Of a stretch of DNA of 64,000 bases, positions 27,791 through 36,784 are shown one piece after another. Origin of the DNA: Pseudomonas veronii (GTDB lineage: Bacteria; Pseudomonadota; Gammaproteobacteria; Pseudomonadales; Pseudomonadaceae); the NCBI RefSeq assembly GCF_001439695.1, contig NZ_JYLL01000018.1:1-64000 (forward strand), read 5' to 3'. Each line of letters starts with the position of its first letter. The first letter of the stretch is position 1. Under the pieces are notes generated by a model. The model searched no databases and was not told the DNA's origin. It was given only the letters and a program-made list of their open reading frames with translations. The translations under genes were made by a program, and so were the position numbers.

Positions 27791-28825
27791 ATGTCTGCCC
27801 AGTCCCCGAGAGTTGACGATTCTTCAGCGTTCATCGGTTTCAACGACCTGGTGGGGTTGCTGCACGCGGTGTTTGTGAAGCACGGCACGTCGCCGCAAGT
27901 GGCGCAGATCCTCGCGCACAATTGCGCCAGCGCCGAGCGCGACGGCGCCCACAGCCATGGCATCTTTCGGATGCCCGGATATATCAGCACGCTGGAGAGC
28001 GGCTGGGTCGATGGCAAGGCCACGCCGGTGGTCACGGATGTCGCTTCCGGCTTCGTGCGGGTCGACGCCGCGAATGGCTTCGCCCAACCGGCGTTGGCGG
28101 CGGCCCGTGCGTTGCTGGTGGACAAGGCCCGCAGCGCCGGTATTGCGTTGCTGGCGATACACAACTCCCATCACTTCGCCGCGCTGTGGCCGGATGTCGA
28201 ACCCTTCGCCGAGCAAGGCCTGGTGGCGCTGAGCGTGGTCAACAGCATGACCTGCGTGGTGCCCCATGGCGCCGATCGCCCGCTGTTCGGTACCAACCCG
28301 ATCGCGTTTGCCGCGCCACGGGCGGACGGCGCGCCGATTGTGTTCGACCTGGCCACCAGCGCCATCGCCCATGGTGACGTGCAGATTGCTGCGCGCAACG
28401 GCGAGCGCCTGCCGCCGGGCATGGGCGTCGACAGCCTGGGCCAGCCGACCCAGGACCCCAAGGCCATCCTCGAAGGCGGTGCGTTGTTGCCGTTCGGCGG
28501 GCACAAGGGCTCGGCGCTGTCGATGATGGTCGAGTTGCTGGCCGCGGCCCTGACCGGCGGCAACTTCTCGTTTGAGTTCAACTGGGCCGATCACCCTGGC
28601 GCCCGCACGCCGTGGACCGGCCAGTTGTTGATCCTGATCGACCCGAGCAAAACCGCCGGGCAAAACTTCGCCGAGCGCAGCCAGGAACTGGTGCGGCAGA
28701 TGCACGCGGTGGGGTTGCGGCGGTTGCCGGGGGATCGACGTCATCGCACGCGGGCGAAGTCGTTGGCGGCAGGCATTGAAGTGGACGCGCAGGCGTTGAA
28801 TCAACTACGTGAGTGGGCCGTCTGA
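27791..28825 (+). CDS. dpkA: Ldh-family reductase, likely delta1-piperideine-2-carboxylate reductase
   Basis: A 344-residue NAD(P)H-dependent oxidoreductase of the malate/L-lactate dehydrogenase (Ldh2) family. Motifs DGAHSHGIFRMPGY (catalytic region), HNSHHFAALW, GTNPIAFAAPR and PFGGHKGSALSMMVELL are all present. Length and overall pattern fit DpkA, which reduces the cyclic imines of lysine and proline metabolism (piperideine- and pyrroline-2-carboxylate). Other Ldh2 members act on ureidoglycolate or malate, so the substrate is not certain. The ATG at 27791 has GGAGC six bases upstream. It is monocistronic and convergent with a DUF883 gene. Confidence 0.78.
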   Translation: MSAQSPRVDDSSAFIGFNDLVGLLHAVFVKHGTSPQVAQILAHNCASAERDGAHSHGIFRMPGYISTLESGWVDGKATPVVTDVASGFVRVDAANGFAQPALAAARALLVDKARSAGIALLAIHNSHHFAALWPDVEPFAEQGLVALSVVNSMTCVVPHGADRPLFGTNPIAFAAPRADGAPIVFDLATSAIAHGDVQIAARNGERLPPGMGVDSLGQPTQDPKAILEGGALLPFGGHKGSALSMMVELLAAALTGGNFSFEFNWADHPGARTPWTGQLLILIDPSKTAGQNFAERSQELVRQMHAVGLRRLPGDRRHRTRAKSLAAGIEVDAQALNQLREWAV

Positions 28826-28831
28826 TAACCC

Positions 28832-28871
28832 GCGTAGCCGCTACCTCGCCAGGGTTCGGCAGTGGCTACGC
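28832..28871. repeat. Inverted repeat / REP remnant between convergent genes
   Basis: GCGTAGCC (28832-28839) and GGCTACGC (28864-28871) form inverted arms in the 59-base gap. The wording resembles a pseudomonad REP fragment; it may also help terminate both transcripts. Confidence 0.4.
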
Positions 28872-28884
28872 AAGGCCTACAGTA

Positions 28885-29205
28885 TTAGTTGCGACGACCG
28901 AGCAGCAGGCCGACCACCAGGCCAAAGCCTGCCGAGATCGCCACGGTCTGCCACGGGTGACCGCCGATGTAGGTTTCGGTGGCATCCACCACCGGCTTGC
29001 TGCGCTCGCGCACATTGGACACCGAATCGAGCGCTTGCTTGAGCTTGATAGCGACCTGCTCGCGCAGCGTTTCACCTTCTTCGCCGACCAGGGAAGCACT
29101 GTTTTTGAGCAGTTTGTCCGACTCTTCGATCAGTGCAGTCAGTTCGCTGAACGCTTGATCCTTGATTTGATCTTCGACGACTTGGGCGGCAGATTTACGG
29201 GCCAT
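28885..29205 (-). CDS. DUF883 (ElaB/YqjD-like) membrane-anchored protein
   Basis: A 106-residue protein of the DUF883 group. It has a long amphipathic helix (residues 10-75, with SELTALIEESDKLLKNSASL) and a C-terminal membrane helix ending VVGLLLGRRN, the typical GxxxGRR tail. E. coli relatives YqjD/ElaB sit in the inner membrane and bind ribosomes in stationary phase; a similar role here is inference. The ATG at 29205 has AAGGAG about nine bases upstream. A longer frame from 29634 is not used because it has no support. Confidence 0.85.
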   Translation of the reverse strand: MARKSAAQVVEDQIKDQAFSELTALIEESDKLLKNSASLVGEEGETLREQVAIKLKQALDSVSNVRERSKPVVDATETYIGGHPWQTVAISAGFGLVVGLLLGRRN

Positions 29206-29367
29206 TGTGTGACTCCTTGCAGGTAAATGTGACAGTGAACAATGGAGTGTCGGGCGGCGGCAAAAGTTGCAGTTTTTTGCCGGCCGGCGTGGGTATGCGA
29301 AATCCGAATCAGGAAACTTAGACCTACAGTGTAAGATGTCACCTATTTGTGCAGCAGGAAATTCAAC

Positions 29368-29622
29368 ATGAGCTTCAATCTCGCCAACAAGACCCTCGCC
29401 GAACGCGCCGAGCTGGAAGATGAAAAGTCCCGTCTCTACGACCTGTGGCAAAGCAACCTGGGCAAGGCCAAGGGCGAAGCCGCGCGCCTGTTCGGCGAGC
29501 GCGCCAAACGCAAGGGCAAGTGGGCCGAATGGGTTCGCGCGGAACTCGACGGCATGTCGCCGCCGGAGTTCTCCAACATGGTGCGCAGCGAAGTCAACAA
29601 GCTGATGGCGGCGGCGAAGTAA
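29368..29622 (+). CDS. Hypothetical basic helical protein, 84 residues
   Basis: A small cytoplasmic protein starting MSFNLANKTLAERAELEDEK, rich in Ala, Lys, Glu and Arg, mostly helical, with a basic stretch (GERAKRKGKWAEWVRAEL) that could bind nucleic acid. I do not recognise the family. CAGGAA lies ten bases before the ATG. Its 3' end overlaps the convergent LysR gene by 29 bases, so the two messages are complementary there. Confidence 0.7.
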   Translation: MSFNLANKTLAERAELEDEKSRLYDLWQSNLGKAKGEAARLFGERAKRKGKWAEWVRAELDGMSPPEFSNMVRSEVNKLMAAAK

Positions 29623-30523
29623 AGCTGGCGACAATCGCCTCGCGCACTTTCAGCAACATCGGATCAAGCTGAGCCTGAGTGCGCCAGCCCAGTTCCACCG
29701 GGTAGCGCGGCAGCGCCAGCGGGCACGGCAGAACCTGCAAGCCGGTCATGCCGGCGATGGCTTCGGCGGCGTGCCCGGGAATGGTCGCCACCGCCTGGCT
29801 GCCCTTGAGCAGAAACGGCAACGCGGCGAAGTGGCTGGTGGAGGCACATACCTGGCGGCTCAGCCCTTGTGCCGCCAGCCCTTCATCGGTGATCCCGATA
29901 AAACCGCCGGATGACACCAGCACATGCTCGCGGCTAACGAACGCGTGCAGGTCGATGCATTGCTGGCCTGGCGCCAGGCTGTGCGGGTCGACCAGGCAGC
30001 GGTAATCACCTTCTCCCAGCACCTGCCGGCTTAGGCGGCGTTCGGCAAAGCCGCCGGCGGTAATCGCCAGGTCGAGGCTGCGGTCGAGCAGGGCGGCGGC
30101 GACGATCTGGCTGTGGGTCTGACGGAAAATTACACGCAATTTCGGCAACCGCTGGGCAATTTCCGCCATCAGGCGGCGGCCGTAGGCAATCTCGAAGTCG
30201 TCGGATAAACCCAGCACCACGGAGCGTCCCTGATACTGCTGGGTGTCCGGGTGGGTCATCGCCAGGCTCTGTCGGCAGCGGTCCAACGCCTCACTGATCA
30301 CCGGCTTCAACTGGTTGGCCCGCAAGGTCGGCGCCAGGCCACGGCCGGTTCGCACGAACAGTTGGTCGCCATACACCTCGCGCAAACGCCGCAGGCCCGC
30401 GCTGATTGCCGATTGGGTGACGCCCAGGCGCAACGCTGCGCGGCTGGCGCTGGATTCGTCGTGCAGGGCTTCGAAGGTTTTCAGCAGGTTGAGGTCGACT
30501 TGGGTGATATTTATCTGGCTCAT
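29594..30523 (-). CDS. LysR family transcriptional regulator
   Basis: A 309-residue regulator. The N-terminal winged helix (VDLNLLKTFEALHDESSASRAALRLGVTQSAISAGLRRLRE) is a standard LysR HTH, followed by a periplasmic-binding-like effector domain of the NodD/NahR type. It is divergent from the nitrilase gene with an 83-base shared control region, so it very likely regulates it. The ATG at 30523 is chosen over GTG 30535. The inducer is unknown. Confidence 0.88.
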   Translation of the reverse strand: MSQINITQVDLNLLKTFEALHDESSASRAALRLGVTQSAISAGLRRLREVYGDQLFVRTGRGLAPTLRANQLKPVISEALDRCRQSLAMTHPDTQQYQGRSVVLGLSDDFEIAYGRRLMAEIAQRLPKLRVIFRQTHSQIVAAALLDRSLDLAITAGGFAERRLSRQVLGEGDYRCLVDPHSLAPGQQCIDLHAFVSREHVLVSSGGFIGITDEGLAAQGLSRQVCASTSHFAALPFLLKGSQAVATIPGHAAEAIAGMTGLQVLPCPLALPRYPVELGWRTQAQLDPMLLKVREAIVASFTSPPPSAC

Positions 30524-30606
30524 ATCATTCAGCACTGAGGTGGGCTTTATTCATGATCCGGGCTGGCTGGAGAATGGGCAACCCCTCATTGTTCGGAGTG
30601 ATCCTG

Positions 30607-31533
30607 ATGCCTGTTTCTATTGTGGCCGCCTTGCAAATCGGTTCCTTGCCCGGCGGCAAGGCTGACACCCTGGCGCAAATCCTGGCCTATGAAGAGCCGA
30701 TCCTGCGCAGTGGCGCGCAATTGGTGGTGATGCCCGAGGCGCTGCTGGGCGGTTATCCCAAAGGCGAAGGCTTCGGCACGCAACTCGGTTATCGCCTGCC
30801 CGAAGGTCGCGAAGCCTTTGCGCGATATTTTGCCAACGCCATCGACGTGCCCGGCGCCGAAACCGAAGCGTTGGCCGGTTTGTCGGCGCGCACCGGTGCC
30901 AGCCTGGTCCTGGGCGTGATCGAGCGCAGCGCCAGCACCTTGTATTGCACCATGCTGTACTTCGAGCCGGCGCACGGCCTGGTGGCCAAGCACCGCAAGC
31001 TGATGCCCACCGGCACCGAGCGGCTGATCTGGGGCAAGGGCGATGGGTCCACACTGCCGGTGATCGACGCGGCGGTCGGGCGCATCGGCGGCGCGGTGTG
31101 CTGGGAAAACATGATGCCCCTGCTGCGAACGGCGATGTACGCCAAGGGCGTGCAGGTGTGGTGTGCGCCCACGGTGGATGAGCGCGAGATGTGGCAGGTG
31201 AGCATGCGTCACATTGCCCACGAGAGCCGCTGTTTTGTGGTCAGTGCGTGCCAGGTGCAGGCATCGCCCGCGGCGCTGGGCGTTGAGGTTGCCAACTGGC
31301 CTTCAGATCGTCCGTTGATTGCAGGCGGCAGTGTGATTGTCGGCCCTATGGGCGACATCCTGGCTGGGCCGCTGCTGGGTGAGGCCGGGCTCTTGAGCGC
31401 GCAGATCAATACCGACGATCTGGTGCGCGCACGGTATGACTATGACGTGGTGGGGCATTACGCCCGGCCGGATGTTTTCGAGCTGGTGGTCGATGAGCGG
31501 GCCAAGCCGGGCGTGCGCTACATCACGGACTGA
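30607..31533 (+). CDS. Nitrilase-family carbon-nitrogen hydrolase
   Basis: A 308-residue enzyme expected to hydrolyse a nitrile (or amide) to acid and ammonia. The catalytic triad is seen: Glu44 in MPEALLGGYPKG, Lys131 in KHRKLMPTG, Cys165 in GGAVCWENMMPLLR. The last motif, with ENMMPL, is typical of true nitrilases rather than amidases. The ATG at 30607 has GGAGTG ten bases upstream. The divergent LysR gene probably controls it. Substrate class (aliphatic or arylacetonitrile) cannot be told from sequence by eye. Confidence 0.88.
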   Translation: MPVSIVAALQIGSLPGGKADTLAQILAYEEPILRSGAQLVVMPEALLGGYPKGEGFGTQLGYRLPEGREAFARYFANAIDVPGAETEALAGLSARTGASLVLGVIERSASTLYCTMLYFEPAHGLVAKHRKLMPTGTERLIWGKGDGSTLPVIDAAVGRIGGAVCWENMMPLLRTAMYAKGVQVWCAPTVDEREMWQVSMRHIAHESRCFVVSACQVQASPAALGVEVANWPSDRPLIAGGSVIVGPMGDILAGPLLGEAGLLSAQINTDDLVRARYDYDVVGHYARPDVFELVVDERAKPGVRYITD

Positions 31534-31542
31534 GTGCGGTAA

Positions 31543-31574
31543 AACCGGTGGGAGTCAGCCTACTCCCACCGGTT
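31543..31574. terminator. Hairpin between nitrilase and broken acetyltransferase
   Basis: AACCGGTGGGAGT and ACTCCCACCGGTT are perfect 13-base arms with a 6-base loop, ten bases after the nitrilase stop. There is no long T-run, but the position between convergent genes supports termination. Confidence 0.6.
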
Positions 31575-31579
31575 GATAT

Positions 31580-31902
31580 CTATCGCTTGAAAGAGCGGCG
31601 ATCCAGCCACTCTTCACGGGTCATTTCCCAGATGTCCCGTGGAAAAATGCCCTCGACAAACTCACCTTCGTCGGCGCGCTTTGCAGGCGGATCGCCCAAT
31701 GCCATTCCTCGCCCCGGGCCATGGCGGGCAACGCGATGTGTTCCAGGTAGTGACGCGCGCCGTCAGCCGGGTAGGGCCACGGCACCAGGGTATTGAGATA
31801 ACGCACCACTTCCCAATGGGGGAACTGTTGCTGGATGCCCTCGGCATCGTCGAGCGTCAGCGGGCGCAGAATCAGGCGTTGGGTGACCAAGGTCGGTTGC
31901 AT
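31580..31902 (-). pseudogene. GNAT acetyltransferase with internal frameshifting deletion
   Basis: The frame from ATG 31902 reads as a normal RimJ/RimL-type GNAT N-terminus (LVTQRLILRPLTLDDAEGIQ, later GEEWHWAIRLQSAP). It then shifts phase near 31665-31685 and stops at 31621. In another phase the usual C-terminus of the same family continues (EFVEGIFPRDIWEMTREEWL), ending at TAG 31582-31580. Whole relatives are roughly 165-180 residues; about 65-75 residues including the acetyl-CoA loop are missing. So this is an internal deletion whose length is not a multiple of three. It is the third gene of the NCS2-LEA operon, six bases after the LEA stop. Confidence 0.82.
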
Positions 31903-31908
31903 GGGGGG

Positions 31909-32370
31909 TTACCAAGTGGCGGTATTCGGCAGGTCCAGTGTTCCACGATCGACAAACCGCATGGTGCCGAACAGCCCACCGGCCAATTTGCCGCGCAATA
32001 CGTAGGGCAGGTTGTTCAAACTCTGGGTCTGGCTCAGGCCGAGGGTTTGCCGCAACACGGAAAACGCTGAAACGCTGACCGGCACCATCAGAACCGTCTC
32101 GGAAAAGCGTGGGATGCTTCCGCGCTGATCACTCACCCCCGACGCCAGCGGCCGGCCATTGACCTCCAGGTCCAGGGCCACGCCGTTGTAGTCGATTGCC
32201 GTTTCATTGGGGTTCTGCACCCGCAGCTTCACGGCGAAGCGCACTTCCAGGTCCTGGCTTTGCAGCGGCTCGATGCCCACCACGTTGATAGTGACCGGGT
32301 CGCGATTGGGGAACAGGGCGCAAGCGCTCAAGGTCAGCAGCAGTATCGATAGAACCATGAGCTTACGCAT
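31909..32370 (-). CDS. LEA type 2 / WHy-domain lipoprotein
   Basis: A 153-residue lipoprotein with a signal peptide ending in the lipobox LSAC (Cys17), followed by a single LEA14-type beta-sandwich (VNVVGIEPL, VRFAVKLRVQNPNETAIDYNG, LDLEVNGRPLASGVS). Such domains occur in desiccation-linked proteins in plants and in unstudied bacterial lipoproteins. It lies 12 bases after the permease gene and is probably co-transcribed with it. Role unknown. Confidence 0.85.
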   Translation of the reverse strand: MRKLMVLSILLLTLSACALFPNRDPVTINVVGIEPLQSQDLEVRFAVKLRVQNPNETAIDYNGVALDLEVNGRPLASGVSDQRGSIPRFSETVLMVPVSVSAFSVLRQTLGLSQTQSLNNLPYVLRGKLAGGLFGTMRFVDRGTLDLPNTATW

Positions 32371-32382
32371 ACGAAGGTGCTC

Positions 32383-33810
32383 CTAGTGCGTGACGTCCGG
32401 GTCTTGCATCACTTTGAGGGTTGAGGACTCCGGATCAAATTCATCTTCTTCCAGTTCTAAGAACTCTTCCGGCAGGAAAATGTTCAGCAGGATTGCACAG
32501 AACGCGCCTACGGTGATCGGCGATTCGAAGATGTTGTGCAGCGCCTTGGGCAGGTCGCGCAACACTTCCGGCACGGCGGCGACACCCAGGCCCATGCCCA
32601 GGGAGATCGCCACGATCAGCATATTGCGGCGGTGCAGGCCGGCTTCGGCGAGGATCTTGATCCCCGCCACGGCGACGGTGCCGAACATGATCAGCGTCGC
32701 GCCGCCCAATACCGGCTTGGGCATCAGTTGCAGCACCGCGCCGATCATCGGGAACAGCCCCAGCAGCACCAGCAGGCCGGCAATGAAGTACGCCACATAA
32801 CGGCTGGCTACGCCGGTGAGTTGGATCACGCCGTTGTTCTGGGCGAACGTTACCATCGGCAGGCTGTTGAAGGTCGCGGCCATCGCCGAGTTGAGGCCGT
32901 CCGCCAGCAGGCCGGACTTGATGCGCTTGATGTACAGCGGGCCCTTGACCGGCTGTTGGGAAATCATCGAGTTGGCCGTCAGATCACCGGCGGCCTCCAG
33001 GGGCGAAATCAGGAAGATCACCGCCACCGGGATAAACGCCACCCAGTCGAACGAGAAGCCATACTTGAACGGCACCGGCACGCTGATCAACGGCACCTGG
33101 GGCAAGGCCGCCATATCCACACGGCCCAGCCACCAGGCCACGATGAAGCCCAGGGTCAGGCCGATCACGATCGAACCCAGGCGCAGGAACGGGTTGTTGA
33201 AGCGGTTGAGTACCACGATGGTGAGCAGCACCAGCGCGGCCAGCCCCATATTGCTCGCGGCGCCGAGGTTGTCGGCGCCGAAGCCGCCGGCCATGTCGGT
33301 GACTGCCACCTTGATCAGCGACAAGCCCATCAGGGTGATGATGGTGCCGGTCACCACCGGGGTGATCAGCTTGCGCAACTTGCCGATGAACTGGCTGAGC
33401 ACGACTTCGATAAACGCCGCGAAAAAACAGATGCCGAAGATCGTCGAGAGAATCTCATCGGTGCCGCCACCCCGGGCCTTGACCATGAACCCGGCACTGA
33501 GAATCACGCTGATAAACGAAAAACTGGTGCCCTGCAGGCACAACAACCCCGAACCGATCGGGCCGAACGTGCGCGCCTGCACAAAAGTGCCGAGCCCCGA
33601 CACGAACAAGGCCATGCTCACCAGGTACGGCACCTCGCTTTCCAGGCCCAGCACGCCGCCGACGATCAGCGTAGGGGTGATGATGCCGACAAAACTCGCC
33701 AACACATGCTGCAAGGCGGCAAACATTGCGGCAGAGAAGTGCGGACGGTCTTCCAGGCCATAGATCAGGTCGGATTTATAGCGCGGGCGCGGGGCTTGAG
33801 CGTCAGACAA
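32383..33810 (-). CDS. NCS2 family purine/xanthine permease
   Basis: A 475-residue inner-membrane proton symporter of the nucleobase-ascorbate (NCS2) family, with about 14 membrane helices. The motif QGTSFSFISVILSAG fits the helix 3 region, and the conserved ISPLEAAGDLTANSMI segment corresponds to the substrate-binding E-x-x-G-D signature of purine-type members. Uptake of xanthine, uric acid or related purines is likely; the exact base is not assigned. The C-terminus is acidic (LELEEDEFDPE). It leads an operon with the LEA lipoprotein and the broken GNAT gene. Confidence 0.88.
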   Translation of the reverse strand: MSDAQAPRPRYKSDLIYGLEDRPHFSAAMFAALQHVLASFVGIITPTLIVGGVLGLESEVPYLVSMALFVSGLGTFVQARTFGPIGSGLLCLQGTSFSFISVILSAGFMVKARGGGTDEILSTIFGICFFAAFIEVVLSQFIGKLRKLITPVVTGTIITLMGLSLIKVAVTDMAGGFGADNLGAASNMGLAALVLLTIVVLNRFNNPFLRLGSIVIGLTLGFIVAWWLGRVDMAALPQVPLISVPVPFKYGFSFDWVAFIPVAVIFLISPLEAAGDLTANSMISQQPVKGPLYIKRIKSGLLADGLNSAMAATFNSLPMVTFAQNNGVIQLTGVASRYVAYFIAGLLVLLGLFPMIGAVLQLMPKPVLGGATLIMFGTVAVAGIKILAEAGLHRRNMLIVAISLGMGLGVAAVPEVLRDLPKALHNIFESPITVGAFCAILLNIFLPEEFLELEEDEFDPESSTLKVMQDPDVTH

Positions 33811-34044
33811 AATGCGGGCTCTGGACAGAAAATGGAGGCGCAGGATGCCAGAAACCGGAGATCGTCAGAAGTGTAAAAAAATATTTATGGAGGCCCTGCG
33901 AAAACCGCTGGGCCTGCCGATATCTTTTATAGGCCCACCCAACAATGACAACAAGTGGTGACCAAGGTCAGAGCAGCGTGTTGACGCCAGCTGATCAATC
34001 CGCTGCAGGGATGCGCGCAGACACTCCTTCTTGAGAATACCTCT

Positions 34045-35670
34045 ATGTCTCTTCGTCATCTGAATATTGCCCCTCGAGCGTCTCTCGGTTTCGCATTCAT
34101 TGCGTTGTTGGTGGTTGTATTGGGAGTGTTTGCAGTCAACCGCATGACGCTGATCCGTCAGGCGTCGGTGGATATGAGCAGCAACCAACTGCCCAGCGTG
34201 GCCTACTTGGGCAGCCTCACGGAAAACGTGTTGCGCATGCGTATCTTGTCGTTTCGCGTGCTGGTCAACCGTGAACCGGCCGCGTTGCAAGAGGCGCAAA
34301 CGCGCATCGCCGCACTGATCGACAAGGTCAGAGCCGCCCAGGCCGGTTACTCAGCGTTACCTTCCGTGCCTGAGGAAGCGGCCCTGTACAAGACGTTTGT
34401 CGGCACCTTGGACAACTACCTGACGGCCCAGGCCGAGATGCTGGCCCTGTCCCAGCAAAACAAGGTCGATGAGATGCGCGACTTGATCAATACCCGGATC
34501 AAGAACGGCACCGATCAGATGGGCGAGCAGTTGAACAAGCTGATCGCCCTCAACTCCGCTGGCGCCAAGCAGGCCAACGAGCAGGCCGGACGCAGCTATG
34601 ACAGCGCGATCAGCGGGATCGTCGTGGTGGCCGTGGCCGCCGCCTTGCTCACGGTACTGTTGGCCTGGTTGCTGACCCGCAGCATCGTCACGCCGCTGCG
34701 CAAAGCCGTGGAAGTGGCGCAAACCATTGCCGGCGGCGACTTGAGCAAAGTCATTGAAGACGATGGCAAGGATGAACCGGCGCGTTTGATCAGTGCGTTG
34801 TCGGCCATGCAAACCAACTTGCGCCAGACCATCCAGCACATCGCCGGTTCGGCCACGCAATTGGCCTCGGCGGCGGAAGAGTTGAGCGCCGTCACCGAAG
34901 AAGCCTCCAAAGGCTTGCAGCAACAAAACAACGAAATCGACCAGGCCGCCACGGCCGTCAATGAGATGACCGCTGCCGTGGAAGAGGTGGCGCGGAACGC
35001 CGTGTCCACCTCCGAAGCCTCCACGCAGTCCAACCAGGCGGCACGGGAAGGCCGCGACCGGGTGGTTGAGACCGTCGGCGCGATCCAGACCATGACCCAG
35101 GATGTGCAAAACACCTCGTTGCTGATCGAAGGTCTGGCCACTCAGGGGCGCGACATCGGTAAGGTCCTCGACGTGATCCGGGCGATTGCCGAGCAGACCA
35201 ACCTGCTGGCGCTCAACGCGGCGATCGAAGCCGCCCGTGCCGGTGAAGCCGGGCGCGGCTTCGCGGTGGTGGCCGACGAGGTGCGGGCCCTGGCCCATCG
35301 CACCGCGCAGTCGACCCAGGAAATCGAGAAAATGGTCGCCGGTATCCAGAACGGCACCGGTGAAGCCGTGCAATCCATGCAACAGAGCAACCAGCGCACC
35401 CATAACACCCTGGAAATGGCCCGCGCGGCCGGCGTGGCTCTGGAGCAGATCACTCAGTCGATCAGCCTGATCAACGAGCGCAACCTGGTGATCGCCAGCG
35501 CCTCGGAAGAACAGGCCCAGGTGTCCCGTGAAGTAGACCGCAACCTGGTCAACATCCGTGACCTGGCGACCCAGTCGGCGGCGGGCGCCAACCAGACCAG
35601 CGCGGCCAGCCATGAGCTGTCGCGCCTGGCGGTGGATTTGAATGCGATGGTGGCCAGGTTCGTTATCTGA
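34045..35670 (+). CDS. Methyl-accepting chemotaxis protein
   Basis: A 541-residue chemoreceptor. TM1 is about residues 14-34, a periplasmic four-helix-bundle ligand domain fills 35-188, TM2 is about 190-212, then HAMP (to about 265) and a cytoplasmic signalling domain. The highly conserved hairpin tip appears as IAEQTNLLALNAAIEAARAGEAGRGFAVVADEVR. No CheB/CheR-binding pentapeptide is present at the C-terminus. The ligand is unknown. The adjacent divergent purine permease makes a purine or related compound a possible attractant, but only by proximity. Confidence 0.92.
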   Translation: MSLRHLNIAPRASLGFAFIALLVVVLGVFAVNRMTLIRQASVDMSSNQLPSVAYLGSLTENVLRMRILSFRVLVNREPAALQEAQTRIAALIDKVRAAQAGYSALPSVPEEAALYKTFVGTLDNYLTAQAEMLALSQQNKVDEMRDLINTRIKNGTDQMGEQLNKLIALNSAGAKQANEQAGRSYDSAISGIVVVAVAAALLTVLLAWLLTRSIVTPLRKAVEVAQTIAGGDLSKVIEDDGKDEPARLISALSAMQTNLRQTIQHIAGSATQLASAAEELSAVTEEASKGLQQQNNEIDQAATAVNEMTAAVEEVARNAVSTSEASTQSNQAAREGRDRVVETVGAIQTMTQDVQNTSLLIEGLATQGRDIGKVLDVIRAIAEQTNLLALNAAIEAARAGEAGRGFAVVADEVRALAHRTAQSTQEIEKMVAGIQNGTGEAVQSMQQSNQRTHNTLEMARAAGVALEQITQSISLINERNLVIASASEEQAQVSREVDRNLVNIRDLATQSAAGANQTSAASHELSRLAVDLNAMVARFVI

Positions 35671-35692
35671 GCCACTTTGCAGTGCAATCCCA

Positions 35693-35784
35693 ATGTGGGA
35701 GGGAGCTTGCTCCCGATAGCAATGGGTCAGTCAACTCATCTACTGACTGATCCAGCACCATCGGGAGCAAGCTCCCTCCCACAT
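35693..35784. repeat. REPIN (inverted pair of REP sequences)
   Basis: Two REP copies in inverted orientation: ATGTGGGAGGGAGCTTGCTC at the left and its inverse at the right, with a GGGTCAGT/ACTGAC inner pair. The whole 92 bases can fold into one long hairpin. Located between the chemoreceptor and kguD genes, which converge. Confidence 0.85.
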
Positions 35785-35806
35785 TTGCTCTGTGTGGTGT
35801 CAGAAG

Positions 35807-36784
35807 CTATTGCATCCAGGCGCCTGGATTCACCAGGTTTTTCGGCTTCTGACCGGCGAGCGCCGCGAGCAGATTATCCACCGCGCACTCGGCCATCGCT
35901 TCCCGCGTCTCATGGGTCGCCGAGCCGATATGCGGCGTGGCCACCACATTGTTCAAGCGCAGCAACGGCGAGTCGTGGGGCAGCGGCTCGCGCTCGAACA
36001 CATCCAGCCCCGCCGCGCGAATCGTGCGCTGCTGCAAGGCCTCGACCAGCGCGGCTTCATCCACCACCTTGCCGCGGGAGATATTGATAAAGATCGTCTC
36101 CGGGCCCATCAGGGCGAATTCTTGCGCGCCGATCAACCGCTCGGTTTCGGCGGTGAGCGGCAGTGTCAGGCAGACGAAGTCTGCTTGTTGCAGCAAGTCG
36201 TTCAGGCGACGGTACTGCGCGCCGAACCGTTCTTCCACCTGTGGCTTGGGCGAGTGACTGTGGTAGAGCACCGGCATGCCGAAGCCGAAATGCCCGCGCT
36301 GGGCCAGCGCTTCACCAATGCGGCCCATGCCGATGATGCCCAGGGTCTTGCCATGCACGTCGCTGCCGAAATGCGCCGGGCCGATGTTCTTGTGCCACTG
36401 GCCGGCACGCACCATATCGGCCAGTTCGACCACCCGGCGTGCGGTGGCGAGGATCAGCGCGAAACCGGTGTCGGCGGTGGTTTCGGTCAGCACATCGGGC
36501 GTGTTGCTGAGCAGGATGCCGCGCCGGGTCAGGTACTCGATGTCGTAGTTGTCGACGCCGACGGACACGCTGGCCACCGCCTCCAGTTGCGGTGCCAGGT
36601 CCAGCAACGCGGCGTCCAGGCGCAGGCTCGCGCCCAGCAACCCATGGGCGCCGGGGAGGGCGTCGCGCAGTTTGGCCAGGCCGGGCGGGTCGAGCGCGTC
36701 GATCAGCGTGACCTCGGCGTGCTCATGCAGCCGGGCCATCAGCGGCGCGGAGAGTTTTTTGTACAGAACGACAGACTTTTTCAT
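35807..36784 (-). CDS. kguD: 2-ketogluconate-6-phosphate reductase KguD
   Basis: A 325-residue NAD(P)H-dependent D-2-hydroxyacid dehydrogenase. The Rossmann motif is LGIIGMGRIGEALA; NISRGKVVDEAALVEAL and the catalytic His in TPHIGSATHETRE are visible. In the kgu pathway it reduces 2-keto-6-phosphogluconate to 6-phosphogluconate, which enters Entner-Doudoroff metabolism. By sequence alone GhrB-type glyoxylate/hydroxypyruvate reductases look similar; the kgu operon context decides. Its start overlaps the kguT stop by one base. Confidence 0.9.
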   Translation of the reverse strand: MKKSVVLYKKLSAPLMARLHEHAEVTLIDALDPPGLAKLRDALPGAHGLLGASLRLDAALLDLAPQLEAVASVSVGVDNYDIEYLTRRGILLSNTPDVLTETTADTGFALILATARRVVELADMVRAGQWHKNIGPAHFGSDVHGKTLGIIGMGRIGEALAQRGHFGFGMPVLYHSHSPKPQVEERFGAQYRRLNDLLQQADFVCLTLPLTAETERLIGAQEFALMGPETIFINISRGKVVDEAALVEALQQRTIRAAGLDVFEREPLPHDSPLLRLNNVVATPHIGSATHETREAMAECAVDNLLAALAGQKPKNLVNPGAWMQ

